A DNA stretch of 50,563 bases from Ignavibacteria bacterium (lineage in GTDB: Bacteria > Bacteroidota > Ignavibacteria > Tepidaquicellales > Tepidaquicellaceae): NCBI GenBank assembly GCA_015657505.1, contig JADLKE010000001.1:232897-283459 (forward strand). The letters run 5' to 3'. Of this stretch, positions 17,945 through 27,289 are shown piece by piece. Below the pieces are notes generated by a model, which was not told where the DNA came from, made no database searches, and saw nothing but the letters and a program-made list of their open reading frames with translations. The translations under genes and the position numbers were made by a program. The stretch's first letter is position 1. Each line of letters starts with the position of its first letter.

Positions 17945-18095
17945 TTTGTTCTCCTTTTTTATTTTTCGAAATTGTTTATTGAATATAAGAAAGATAAAAT
18001 TAAAAAAATATACTCGCGTCGAATCAAACCATAATAAGAAGAAATTTTGAGGTGAAATATATTGTTATCCGTCATATTTTTATAAAAAAACAAGC

Positions 18096-18611
18096 ATGAA
18101 AGAAAAAATCAGGACACTGCTATTGAAGGAAAATTTCGAAATCAAAGAGAACTTTTCCTTTACCGCATATTACTCAGACGTCTTCGCATTCCGCAAGGGA
18201 AGAAATTTTGTTTTTCCGCAGAGGGATTACATTTTCTTTCACGATATAGACGGGAGGAAAATAGACGCGGGACTCGCCGCAACGCTGCACGAGGAAGCCC
18301 GCAAATACGTCAACGGCGGTTACAAAATGCCGAAGGCATTTCGATTCACGGTGCCGAACATCGCTTCAGTATTTTATTCAGAAGGAAACATAAGCGGTGA
18401 AATGATCGAACTCGCATCGAAGAACACGAGAAGCGTCATCGGCGGAGAGATACAGCAGATTTTTTTCATCGATACAGGAAGAAAGATTTTTTATTCACAG
18501 GGCACGAACACGGTCCGCGCGATGGTGGAGGGGGTTTCTGTAAGGATGAAATTCAACAAAATTGACCCGCAGAACAGGGCTTATTATATAATTGAGAATC
18601 TGCTGAGATAA
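18096..18611 (+). CDS. Hypothetical protein, 171 residues
   Basis: Not recognised. It is a soluble, mixed alpha/beta protein: a short N-terminal helix (MKEKIRTLLLKENFEI), a beta-rich middle (FTAYYSDVFAFRKGRNFVFP, YIFFHDIDGRK), then the segment PKAFRFTVPNIASVFYSEG and a C-terminal half with IGGEIQQIFFIDTGRKIFY. No signal peptide, membrane helix, cysteine motif or nucleotide-binding loop is visible. Codon use matches its neighbours. It is transcribed alone, with about 150 bp on each side. Confidence 0.6.
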   Translation: MKEKIRTLLLKENFEIKENFSFTAYYSDVFAFRKGRNFVFPQRDYIFFHDIDGRKIDAGLAATLHEEARKYVNGGYKMPKAFRFTVPNIASVFYSEGNISGEMIELASKNTRSVIGGEIQQIFFIDTGRKIFYSQGTNTVRAMVEGVSVRMKFNKIDPQNRAYYIIENLLR

Positions 18612-18787
18612 TCGGAACAAACCTTTTAGCCGGCGGAGATAGCGGAAACTCAAGCGGTGGGAACATCCGCGGCAAAATATAACGTCCAATACATTTCTGA
18701 CTTTACATTGGAATTTATTTTTAATAAATCTTAAAAAAAACGTTCTAACAATTCACACATCAATATAAAACATTAAAGGAGTACATT

Positions 18788-20299
18788 ATGAAAAACGTAA
18801 TGCTTACTTTATTGGTTTTACTGTTGACAAGCACACTAACCTCCGCGCAAACCTGGACACAGGCATCCACAGGACCGGAATACATTCAGTATAATCCCTC
18901 AGACTGGGGCGACGACATCAAGATATCTAACACCGAGCCGTTCGGCAAGATTACCGGCGTCGCAAAAACAAACGGCATAATATACGTCGCGATTGCCGAC
19001 ACTGCAATTCAGGCGGGAAAGAGCATAGTGATATTCAGGACAACTAACTACGGCACGACGTGGACAAATTTTTTGAGTTACTCGGGAACTATACTGCCGC
19101 CGAGGGCAAAGATGGTGAGAACGGGGCTGGACTCCGTCTATTATTTTTACCTATACAACAGCATAATTTACTGCCTGAACGTTGAGAACAACAATTTCAA
19201 TTCAATCACGGCGACGCAGTACCGTGATTTTGACGTTGTAGGCTCTTCGACGGGAGGTTTATATGTTGTAGCGGACGCGCTTACTACAACATCAATCCCG
19301 AGATATTCTTCAGCAGACGGTTTTACGACAATCAGTCAGACAGGGTCGGTATCGACAGGGGCATTCCCGAGGATGTATATGTCGGGCTCGGGTGACACGC
19401 TCGTCCTGACATTTTACGGATCGACTTTAACTTCGGATACAATTTCATCAAACATAAGGCAGGGGCGGTATAGGGAGACAGCGCCCGGCACGATATCCTC
19501 AATGGGTTTTCTGAATGCAGTTACGGAATCGGGACCGAAGAGCGAAGTACAGCCCGTGATGTACAACGGAGTAGTATGGTTCATCTATACTTTAGGTTCG
19601 ACAGGTTCGATAGACATAAAGTATATGCTGAGCACGAACAGCGGAGCGAATTATACGGGACCGAGCATATTAGCGGGCAACATAAATACGGATGAATACT
19701 GGTTCGAGGCGAGGCATTATAAATCCGGCACCGGAGGGCTTGACATCGCATATTATTCGGACAGCCTTCAAGCGGGTCTTCCGACAAATTACACGGACAA
19801 GATGCTTTACAGGTATTCAAACGCGACGACGCCCGGCACGATATCATCACCGGTGCAGTTCAGCCAGCACATTCCCGGATGGTCTGCCAGAGCATACATT
19901 CCCGCGATGGTTGAAATCTACAATACGAGCGACGTCGGAGTAGCGTGGGTTGGACTTGAAGGCACGAACAAGCGAGTCTGGTGGGACAGGTACACGGTCA
20001 TATCCCGCGTTACAGGGAACGAGAACGAGATTCCCGATAATTACGCTCTTAATCAGAATTACCCGAATCCATTTAACCCCGTTACGAAGATTGATTTCGC
20101 TCTACAGAAAGCAGGATTCGTAAGCCTTATAGTTTATGACTACATCGGCAGGGAGATTTCCGAACTTGTTTCGAAGGAAATGAATCCGGGAGTTCACACA
20201 GTAACATTTGACGCTTCAGGTTTATCGTCGGGCGTATATTTTTACAGGCTCGAAGTAAACGGATTTACGCAGACGAAGAAAATGACGTTCGTGAAGTAG
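18788..20299 (+). CDS. Secreted T9SS cargo protein with sialidase/BNR-like repeats
   Basis: A 503-residue exported protein. The signal peptide is MKNVMLTLLVLLLTSTLTSAQ. The body has repeated blades such as IVIFRTTNYGTTWTNF and MLSTNSGANYTGP, the Asp-box-like (S/T-x-N/D-x-G-x-x-W) pattern of BNR/sialidase-type propellers. The last 90 residues form a type A T9SS sorting domain: LNQNYPNPFNPVTKIDFAL, VSLIVYDYIGREISELV, SSGVYFYRLEVNGFTQTKKM. It should cross the outer membrane by the type IX system and be attached or released. The AAAGGAG Shine-Dalgarno is good. No enzymatic residues could be assigned, so sialidase activity is not claimed. Confidence 0.85.
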   Translation: MKNVMLTLLVLLLTSTLTSAQTWTQASTGPEYIQYNPSDWGDDIKISNTEPFGKITGVAKTNGIIYVAIADTAIQAGKSIVIFRTTNYGTTWTNFLSYSGTILPPRAKMVRTGLDSVYYFYLYNSIIYCLNVENNNFNSITATQYRDFDVVGSSTGGLYVVADALTTTSIPRYSSADGFTTISQTGSVSTGAFPRMYMSGSGDTLVLTFYGSTLTSDTISSNIRQGRYRETAPGTISSMGFLNAVTESGPKSEVQPVMYNGVVWFIYTLGSTGSIDIKYMLSTNSGANYTGPSILAGNINTDEYWFEARHYKSGTGGLDIAYYSDSLQAGLPTNYTDKMLYRYSNATTPGTISSPVQFSQHIPGWSARAYIPAMVEIYNTSDVGVAWVGLEGTNKRVWWDRYTVISRVTGNENEIPDNYALNQNYPNPFNPVTKIDFALQKAGFVSLIVYDYIGREISELVSKEMNPGVHTVTFDASGLSSGVYFYRLEVNGFTQTKKMTFVK

Positions 20300-20323
20300 A
20301 AAAACATGCTAGAAATAGATTGC

Positions 20324-20354
20324 AATACGGCGCGGAGCGATACCGCGCCGTATT
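20324..20354 (+). terminator. Strong intrinsic terminator
   Basis: Perfect 12-bp stem AATACGGCGCGG/CCGCGCCGTATT with a 7-nt loop and a downstream T7 run, 24 bp past the T9SS gene stop. Confidence 0.93.
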
Positions 20355-20556
20355 TTTTTCATCATTATTCCCGGGGAAATCACATCAAACATATTTTTCC
20401 AAAACAAGTTACCCGTGAAGTAAACGGACTAATTCTACAATGTGAAATAAGATATAACGATACAATTTAAGTATATTTTTTGATAAAATATTTTTTTTGT
20501 AATAATTTATGATATTTTTTTAGAAAGAGAAAGTTGCGATACAGGTCCATTATTAC

Positions 20557-20587
20557 TTGATTTATTCAGTAATCCCCGGTATTTTTG
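20557..20587 (+). promoter_or_regulatory. Bacteroidota-type promoter (TTG-N20-TATTTTTG)
   Basis: TTG at 20557-20559 and TATTTTTG at 20580-20587 match the -33/-7 consensus. The -7 box lies 22 bp before the ATG of the next secreted protein, giving a very short leader. Confidence 0.55.
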
Positions 20588-20609
20588 GATAACTTACACA
20601 CGGATTAAA

Positions 20610-22142
20610 ATGAAAAATATATTTTTTTATTTATTATCCTTTTCCCTTATCATCGCAAGCAATTCTTATTCGCAAACGGGATGGACAATACAAAATTCAG
20701 GAACGAATTATTTATTGAATTCATTGCATTTTTTTGACGCCAACACTGGATTCATAGCCGGCGGGAATCCATCGGGATGTATAATTGTAAAAACAAATAA
20801 TGGCGGTAACAACTGGACAATTAACTATCAGTCATCGAGCAATGTAAATATAAAAGCCATTAAATTTTTAAATTCGAATACCGGGTTTGCCGTCGGCGGA
20901 TACTATCCAATATCTGTAATAATGAAGACAACGAATCAGGGACAGACCTGGATAAATCAGAACACGACAATAACGGGCAGCATGTATTCATTATCGTTCA
21001 TAAATGCCGAGACGCTGTATGTTGCATCAGATTACGGGCGAATCCTCAAAACGACAAACGGAGGCACTAACTGGACAGTATTGCAGGCACCGATAACAGA
21101 TCATTTCGAATGCGTGCAGTTTCTCGATTACTGTACAGGCTATGCCGCAGCAAGGGGCGGACAGATTATGAAGACTACAAATGCGGGCAGTAACTGGTTC
21201 ATATCATTTAACTGCGGCGTATGGTTAAATTCTGTAAGTTTTAAGAATGCAAATATGGGTTATGTTGTTGGGCAAAACGGTATGACTCTATACACGAGTA
21301 ATGGCGGCACCAATTGGCTCTACCAAAATTTAGGTACAAATAATATTTTAAATGAAGTTGTATTTATAAATCAGAGTACAGGATTTATACTTGGAAATTC
21401 CGGGTACATATTAAAGACTACAAACGTAGGCACGAACTGGACAATACAAACACCAGGGACAAACTACGACTTATATTCTACTTTTTTCATAAATGATATT
21501 ACGGGTTTTATATGTGGTGACCAAGGATTAATCTTAAAAACCGTTACAGGAGGCAACCCGCTTGTGGTACCGACTCTCGTTTATCCGCCGAACAATTCAA
21601 CGAACATATCTTTGACGCCATCACTGACCTGGACGTGCAATCCGCCTGCGTCTTATTACAGGATTCAGGTATCCGGATTGAGCGACTTCTCTACAATCAT
21701 CGACTCGGCAACTTTAACAACTACTCAAAGAACGATTCCCGGCGGGAGATTAAACACGAACACGACGTATTTCTGGCGTGTGAACGCGACGAATGCAACA
21801 GGGACCGGGCCGTGGTCGGAGGTTTGGAATTTCGGAACAACATCGACGGGTGTAAGACAAATAAGTTCTGAGATACCTGACAGGAATTTATTATACAATA
21901 ATTACCCTAATCCGTTTAATCCATCAACGAAGATAAAGTATCAAATAATGAAACGAGGCAATGTATCATTAAGAGTTTATGATTTACTGGGCAGAGAAGT
22001 GGAGGTTTTATTCGACGGAGAACAGTTACCCGGCACATACCAGATTATTTACGAGAACAGGAAGGGACAGAGCGGAGTTTATTTTTATTGTTTGAAAACG
22101 GATAAATATACAGAAGTGAAGAAGATGGTGCTGATGAGGTAA
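20610..22142 (+). CDS. Secreted T9SS cargo protein with Ycf48/BNR-like propeller and FN3-like domain
   Basis: A 510-residue exported protein. Signal peptide: about MKNIFFYLLSFSLIIASNSYSQ. Residues 25-305 hold at least seven repeats of about 42 residues, each with a FxDxxTGF element and a KTTNGGxNW (Asp-box) element, typical of Ycf48-like or sortilin-type propellers. Residues about 310-400 read VYPPNNSTNISLTPSLTW...YFWRVNATNATGTGPWSEVW, an FN3-like domain. The end is a T9SS type A sorting domain (NNYPNPFNPSTKIKYQI, VSLRVYDLLGREVEVLF, QSGVYFYCLKTDKYTEVKKM). Likely displayed on the cell surface. A related protein opens at 49877. Confidence 0.87.
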   Translation: MKNIFFYLLSFSLIIASNSYSQTGWTIQNSGTNYLLNSLHFFDANTGFIAGGNPSGCIIVKTNNGGNNWTINYQSSSNVNIKAIKFLNSNTGFAVGGYYPISVIMKTTNQGQTWINQNTTITGSMYSLSFINAETLYVASDYGRILKTTNGGTNWTVLQAPITDHFECVQFLDYCTGYAAARGGQIMKTTNAGSNWFISFNCGVWLNSVSFKNANMGYVVGQNGMTLYTSNGGTNWLYQNLGTNNILNEVVFINQSTGFILGNSGYILKTTNVGTNWTIQTPGTNYDLYSTFFINDITGFICGDQGLILKTVTGGNPLVVPTLVYPPNNSTNISLTPSLTWTCNPPASYYRIQVSGLSDFSTIIDSATLTTTQRTIPGGRLNTNTTYFWRVNATNATGTGPWSEVWNFGTTSTGVRQISSEIPDRNLLYNNYPNPFNPSTKIKYQIMKRGNVSLRVYDLLGREVEVLFDGEQLPGTYQIIYENRKGQSGVYFYCLKTDKYTEVKKMVLMR

Positions 22143-22158
22143 CAAGATCACCATATTT

Positions 22159-22190
22159 TGCGAAGGCATCGAGTAAATACTGCCTTCGCA
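22159..22190. terminator. Hairpin between convergent genes
   Basis: A perfect 10-bp stem TGCGAAGGCA/TGCCTTCGCA with a 12-nt loop in the 179-bp gap between convergent genes. No strong T-run, so termination is only likely. Confidence 0.4.
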
Positions 22191-22321
22191 GAACTGCTTC
22201 ATCTCAAGTCGGAAACTTGTAGTCATACGCAGTATAATTGAAGACGCACGCACAAGTAATGTCGGTCAATAATCATAAATGATTAGCCTACAAATTACAC
22301 TGCCGATACCTATTTACAACA

Positions 22322-23332
22322 TTAATCTTTACCGGGGCGGACTCTCATAACATAGTCAACAATTTTGTCAAGCACATCACGAGGGAAATTGTACGCTGCC
22401 TGAGGATATTTCACGAGCATTATTTCGTAATAAATGTACGAATAAGGCATCTTATTAATTATTGCATTTTCGAGAGCTGCCAACTCGGGAAGGTCTTCAA
22501 AATCATAGTCTAATCTTTTCAAGCCCATATACAAATTAGCAAGGGACTCCCATTCTTCGGTAGTCGAGAAATCAGACTTTACATCTTCCATTGATTCTCT
22601 GTATCTGTATTCAAATGCCCAGACGGCTTTTACGAGAGCGTACATCATCCAGGTTTTATCAAAAAGCACCTGCACAGAATCTGTACCTCCGAGATCTTTT
22701 AATTTATATTGCGGATTAAAGTAAAAGTTATTCCACTTCATATTTGCCTTTTTGTATATCTCCGACATTTTCGCCAGAATTCTGGGATTATTTCTGTTCA
22801 GGACACTGGCGATAGTGATTTCTTTAGCAGCGTCTTTCCACTTTTTTTTAATGCAATAAATATCACTCAGAAACCAATGCGCCATATAATCGATATAATT
22901 TTTATCGATAACGGATTTATAAATCCTTTCAGCCTCGTCATACTTTTGCATTAATCCATTACACTGACCGACATAGGTTAAAGCATTATAAGCAGTTGAA
23001 TCCTCCTCCAAAGTTTTTATATAATAGACCAACGCGCTGTCGAGGATATTATTAAGGAAAAAGGTTTCAGCAAGTTCAAAATTATTTTTTGCTTTTTCGT
23101 TCAGTGAATACTTATACACCTTAATATTACCATTTTCTTCTACTCTGTAAAAATCATTCGTGTTTAAATGGTTAGAATAATCCGGGCATTTAATCTCCTT
23201 TTCAAGATAATCAATTTTATATTTTGTCGCGGAACGCGACATTATCAGCAATATTTCTTCGGGTGTGTGAATTTTCTGCGAAAAGGAATAAGAACTTGAT
23301 AACAACAACAGAATTATCAGAAATTTTTTCAT
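22322..23332 (-). CDS. Exported TPR-like protein
   Basis: A 336-residue protein with a signal peptide (MKKFLIILLLLSSSYSFSQ). Residues about 80-200 show helical repeat spacing of the tetratricopeptide type: FELAETFFLNNILDSALVYY, NALTYVGQCNGLMQKYDEAE, AHWFLSDIYCIKKKWKDAAK. The C-terminal third is helical without clear repeats (WAFEYRYRESMEDVKSDFST). No lipobox cysteine, so it should be soluble in the periplasm or secreted. TPR proteins act as docking scaffolds (family knowledge); no partner can be named. It converges with the preceding T9SS gene. Confidence 0.75.
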   Translation of the reverse strand: MKKFLIILLLLSSSYSFSQKIHTPEEILLIMSRSATKYKIDYLEKEIKCPDYSNHLNTNDFYRVEENGNIKVYKYSLNEKAKNNFELAETFFLNNILDSALVYYIKTLEEDSTAYNALTYVGQCNGLMQKYDEAERIYKSVIDKNYIDYMAHWFLSDIYCIKKKWKDAAKEITIASVLNRNNPRILAKMSEIYKKANMKWNNFYFNPQYKLKDLGGTDSVQVLFDKTWMMYALVKAVWAFEYRYRESMEDVKSDFSTTEEWESLANLYMGLKRLDYDFEDLPELAALENAIINKMPYSYIYYEIMLVKYPQAAYNFPRDVLDKIVDYVMRVRPGKD

Positions 23333-23844
23333 AACAATTAAATTTGGTTAGGGGAAATAAATAAATACTGAATCAGGAACGAGCAGAATCAATATTCATT
23401 CAATTTGAATTATAATTTAAAAGTTATACTATTTTTCGCGTAGATATTTCAATCCCGAATCATAATTAAAAGTTGATAAAATTTAATTCAATATATCGGT
23501 CAGTATAGTATTCGAAACCAAAGCGAGAGATATGACACAAGTATAATCCGGGTATGAATTGATATTTCGAACCAACAGATATAAAATAAGCAGACATTAG
23601 TTATAGAATTCGGGTTATTCGAACTAATATAATTATTTATAATATTTATTTCTATACTAACATAAATATTTTACGATAAAATTCCATATTCGCCGCAATT
23701 ACTTTTAAAAGTTTGATTTCAAAAAAGGCATAAAAAAAGATTCACAGGTAATAGTTTAACAATAATCCCGGATGGTTCACCTGTCGCAAACGTAAGTATT
23801 TATTTATTTAAATATTTTGATTAAGTTAATGGGCAAAATAATAC
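23333..23844. other. AT-rich intergenic region, no gene seen
   Basis: About 510 bp with stops in all frames. It should carry promoters for the TPR gene (minus) and for tRNA-Gly (plus). I see several loose copies of the word ATTTCGAA/TTCGAAC but no defined repeat or hairpin. Confidence 0.5.
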
Positions 23845-23916
<72 letters not shown>

Positions 23917-24168
23917 CACTGCACACAACATTCATATAGCACTTCGGGAAAAATTTTTCATACGGCATAAATTGTTTTATTTCGGTTCATAGGACGGGCT
24001 GTATCGCCCCGGCGATCCTTCGATACGGCAGATACCAAGCAAATGGATGCCGGTCCTTCCCCGCGGCTAAAGCCGCACATCGCCACAGCGACACTTCGGC
24101 ACGGTGACACTTCGGCTCCTCCAAAGGGGGACAGCAGACTCATTTTAAATTGCATATTTTTAGTTGTT
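23917..24168. other. Repeat-derived intergenic sequence
   Basis: No believable gene. Contains a short palindrome GCGGCTAAAGCCGC (24063-24076), similar in plan to the GCGGGCTAAAGCCCG element near 12.8 kb. It also has CGACACTTCGGCACGGTGACACTTCGGC, a near-duplicate of itself. The minus-strand frame across it is open only because it is repetitive. Confidence 0.5.
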
Positions 24169-24356
24169 GATTGAAAAGTGGATTCCTGCCAAGATCGTGC
24201 AGGAATTATAGTGTGGATTGAAAAGTGGATTCCTGCCAAGATCGTGCAGGAATGACAGTGTGGATTGAAAAGTGGATTCCTGCCAAGATCGTGCAGGAAT
24301 GACAGTGTGGATTGAAAAGTGGATTCCCGCCAAGATCGTGCAGGAATGACAGTGTG
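24169..24356. repeat. 47-bp tandem repeat, 4 copies, each a hairpin
   Basis: Units start at 24169, 24216, 24263 and 24310. Each holds an inverted repeat ATTCCTGC/GCAGGAAT around a 9-nt loop (CAAGATCGT). Copy 4 carries ATTCCCGC, and copy 1 has TTATAG where the others have TGACAG. A fifth unit begins at 24357 and stops after a few bases. Units are contiguous with no unique spacers. Confidence 0.92.
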
Positions 24357-24594
24357 GATGGTTGTTTTCTGTCCGCATCGCAACTGCAACCCTTCGGCAC
24401 AGGGGGTGAAAGGGCAGCCCCACCCCTGAATGACTACGGAAAGACGGATTGCATTATTGTATTGATAGTTTTCAAGTATTACCATAAGTTATTATGGATA
24501 TTTGATATACTACGTTATATATAAACGGTGAAATAATATTATAGAAATAAAATTATGTTTTTGTAATTGCGCTTATTCCGTAAATTGAAAAATA

Positions 24595-25671
24595 ATGAAT
24601 AAAAAATTTTTTACGGTCGGACCGACGGAACTGTTCCCCGAAGTTGCTGAGATGTATAAGGGCGCGGCGGCAGAAGGGTTTTTTTCTGTTTCTCACCGCT
24701 CGAAGGAATTCGAGGAAATAAACGAGGAGACGGTCAACTCTCTCACGACGCTTTTAAGTATTCCCGAAGATTTTTATGTATTCTTTCTATCATCGGCGAC
24801 GGAGTGCATGGAGCGAATCATAGAAAACACGGTCGAGAAAAAATCTTTCCATTTCATAAACGGGTATTTCGCGGAAAGGTTTTACAACATTGCTGTTCAG
24901 TTGAAAAAGGAAGCCGGATTCGTAAGAGCGGACTTCGGCGGCGGTTTCGACTTTGAAGCAGCTGATGTTCCGAACGATGCGGAGATTATTTGCATTACGC
25001 ATAACGAAACGAGCACGGGCACAGCATTACCTTTGGACGATATTTATGAATTAAAGAAAAGAAATCCGGATAAGATTATCGCGCTCGACGTCGTAACGTC
25101 CGTCCCCTACTATCCGCTTGATTTTAATTTCATTGACACAGCGTTCTTCTCTGTTCAGAAGGGATTCGGGCTTCCTCCGGGACTGGGAGTAATGATTTGC
25201 AGAAAATCTTTGATTGAGAAAACAAAATATCTGCTTGCGCGGAACATTAACATCGGGACATACAACAATTTCATAAAACTTGCAGCGAACGCAGATAAGA
25301 ATCAGACGACGATGACGCCGAACATACCTTCAATTTTTCTTCTCGGAAAGATTTCGGATTTGCTAATAGAAAAAGGCATCGATAATGTGAGGTCTGAAAC
25401 GGACAAAAAGGCAAATTTGATTTACGGATTTTTCGACAAGCACGATTCTATTAAGCCATTTGTCAAAGACACGGCATTGCGTTCAAAAACCACCATAGTT
25501 CTTGAAACAGAACTCGATGTGATGAAGGTGCTTGAAAAAATCGAGTACAACGGTTTCGTATTAAGCAAGGGTTACGGAGATTTTAAAAGCAGGCACATAC
25601 GAATCGGAAACTTTCCCGTTCACAGACAGGAGGACGTTTCAAACCTGATTTATTTATTCAGAAAATTCTAA
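24595..25671 (+). CDS. Class V PLP-dependent aminotransferase (SerC-like)
   Basis: A 358-residue, fold-type I PLP enzyme. MNKKFFTVGPTELFPEV is the standard N-terminus of phosphoserine/alanine-glyoxylate-type aminotransferases. Asp165 (ALDVVTS) should bind the pyridine nitrogen, and Lys189 in FFSVQKGFGLPPG the cofactor aldehyde. The wording SVQKGFGLPPGLG and the short C-terminus with SRHIRIGNFPVHR are SerC-like, so phosphoserine aminotransferase (3-phosphohydroxypyruvate to phosphoserine) is the leading reading. Serine-pyruvate or alanine-glyoxylate activity is also possible. The rarA start follows after a single base, so the two are co-transcribed. Confidence 0.85.
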   Translation: MNKKFFTVGPTELFPEVAEMYKGAAAEGFFSVSHRSKEFEEINEETVNSLTTLLSIPEDFYVFFLSSATECMERIIENTVEKKSFHFINGYFAERFYNIAVQLKKEAGFVRADFGGGFDFEAADVPNDAEIICITHNETSTGTALPLDDIYELKKRNPDKIIALDVVTSVPYYPLDFNFIDTAFFSVQKGFGLPPGLGVMICRKSLIEKTKYLLARNINIGTYNNFIKLAANADKNQTTMTPNIPSIFLLGKISDLLIEKGIDNVRSETDKKANLIYGFFDKHDSIKPFVKDTALRSKTTIVLETELDVMKVLEKIEYNGFVLSKGYGDFKSRHIRIGNFPVHRQEDVSNLIYLFRKF

Positions 25672-25672
25672 C

Positions 25673-27007
25673 ATGGATTTATTCGATAATAATAGTCCCG
25701 AAACACTGATGTCGAGGCCGCTTGCGGAAAGGCTTCGACCGAACAAACTTGACGAATTCGTAGGGCAAAAGCATTTAGTCGGCAAGGGCAAGCCGATAAA
25801 TCTAATGCTCGAGAGCAAATCGATTGTATCGATGATTTTCTGGGGTCCGCCGGGTGTAGGAAAGACAACGCTGGCCTTACTGATATCGAAACTCGTGGAC
25901 GCGGATTTCATACAGTTGTCGGCAGTGTCGGCGGGGGTAAAGGACGTTCGTGAAGCAATCGACAAAGCCGAAAGAAGCCTGAAGTATTACGGCAAAAGAA
26001 CGATTCTTTTCATAGACGAGATACACAGGTTCAACAAATCGCAGCAGGATTCTTTGCTTCACAGCGTAGAGAAAGGGATATTAATACTAATCGGCGCGAC
26101 GACGGAGAATCCTTCTTTCGAAGTAATATCCCCTCTTCTCTCGAGGTGCAGGGTTTACACGCTCGAAGAACTCGGCAAGACAGATTTCGAAAAAATACTT
26201 AAGCGAGCAGTCGGGGAAGACATTCTTCTGAAGGATTTTAAAATTAAGTTCGAGGACGAGAAATTTCTCATATCACTTTCGAACGGCGACGCGCGTAGGC
26301 TTCTGAACGGACTTGAACTCGCGGTAAAACTTGCCGGCGCAGACGAAGACGGGGTGACAAACATAACCAACGCGATACTAAAGGACGCGTTTCAGACGAA
26401 CTACATAAAATACGACAAGAACGCGGAAGAGCATTACAACATTATTTCGGCATTCATTAAGAGCCTGCGCGGGAGCGATCCCGATGCGGCTGTTTACTGG
26501 CTGGCGAGGATGCTGAAAGGAGGCGAGGACCCGAAGTTCATAGCAAGGAGAATGGTAGTTCTTGCTTCGGAGGATATCGGAAACGCGGACCCGTATGCGA
26601 TAACGATGGCTGTAAGCGCTTTCACCGCTTGTGATTACATCGGGATGCCCGAGGCGAGGATAATATTATCGCAATGCGCTACATATCTCGCCTGCTCTCC
26701 GAAAAGCAACGCTTCATACATGGCGATAAGCGCGGCGGAAGGAGACGTCAATACACTCCCCTCTTACGACGTTCCGCTGCATTTGAGAAACGCGCCCACA
26801 AAACTAATGAAAGAACTCGGGTACCATAAGGGATACAAGTACGCTCACGATTTTGAAGGACATTACGCGGAGCAATTGTACCTGCCTCAGGAACTGAAGG
26901 ATAAAATTTATTATAATCCGTCGGAGATGGGGCGAGAGGAAAAGTTCAAAAAATATTTAGACGAAACAAAAAGAAATAAAAAATCAAAAATAAAAAATAA
27001 AAAATAA
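25673..27007 (+). CDS. rarA: Replication-associated recombination ATPase RarA (MgsA)
   Basis: A 444-residue AAA+ clamp-loader-like ATPase that acts at stalled replication forks. Walker A is WGPPGVGKTTLA (57-68) and Walker B is ILFIDEIHRFNKSQQD. Sensor 1 is LIGATTENPSFEV, followed by the arginine-finger segment LLSRCRVYTLEEL. The C-terminal region has SLRGSDPDAAVYWLARML and the RarA-type tetramerisation stretch (EDIGNADPYAITMAVSAF, YLACSPKSNASYMAI). Length is typical. It overlaps no gene and ends just before a terminator. The Lys-rich tail (RNKKSKIKNKK) is an unusual addition of low complexity. Confidence 0.96.
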   Translation: MDLFDNNSPETLMSRPLAERLRPNKLDEFVGQKHLVGKGKPINLMLESKSIVSMIFWGPPGVGKTTLALLISKLVDADFIQLSAVSAGVKDVREAIDKAERSLKYYGKRTILFIDEIHRFNKSQQDSLLHSVEKGILILIGATTENPSFEVISPLLSRCRVYTLEELGKTDFEKILKRAVGEDILLKDFKIKFEDEKFLISLSNGDARRLLNGLELAVKLAGADEDGVTNITNAILKDAFQTNYIKYDKNAEEHYNIISAFIKSLRGSDPDAAVYWLARMLKGGEDPKFIARRMVVLASEDIGNADPYAITMAVSAFTACDYIGMPEARIILSQCATYLACSPKSNASYMAISAAEGDVNTLPSYDVPLHLRNAPTKLMKELGYHKGYKYAHDFEGHYAEQLYLPQELKDKIYYNPSEMGREEKFKKYLDETKRNKKSKIKNKK

Positions 27008-27027
27008 AATTTTTAAATTTGTTTTGT

Positions 27028-27066
27028 AACCGGGAGTCTTTCAGTTTTAACTGAGGACTCCCGGTT
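27028..27066 (+). terminator. Intrinsic terminator after rarA
   Basis: An 11-bp stem AACCGGGAGTC/GACTCCCGGTT with an internal second stem TCAG/CTGA, followed by TTGTTT. A second 10-bp hairpin, CCCGAGAGTC/GACTCTCGGG at 27077-27086 and 27107-27116, follows and uses nearly the same letters. Confidence 0.8.
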
Positions 27067-27179
27067 TGTTTATACACCCGAGAGTCCTCTCGAAGAACGC
27101 GGGGGAGACTCTCGGGACGGTTTGATGTCCCCCAAGTTAGAGATTGGGAATGAGGGAAATATAAAAATAATTTGGACGT

Positions 27180-27205
27180 CGTTCTTACGCTGGAGCGTAG
27201 GAACG
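27180..27205. repeat. Near-perfect palindrome in intergenic repeat debris
   Basis: CGTTCTTACGCT/AGCGTAGGAACG around GG, with one mismatch-type pair, lies in the 282-bp gap between rarA and the deacetylase. It resembles dispersed palindromes of many genomes. The surrounding bases code for nothing convincing. Confidence 0.55.
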
Positions 27206-27289
27206 AGTTATTATAAAATAGCCTTCCCAAGCAGGAGTTCGCCGCAGCGAATCTTTGACTTGGAGAGGAGTAAAGGAAATATTGTTCTT

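Noticed and set aside
24169..24356. CRISPR-like or coding array in minus frames (residues repeating HSCTILAG)
   Set aside because: Contiguous 47-bp units with no spacers; the open frames exist only because each repeat lacks stops. No start signal or domain.
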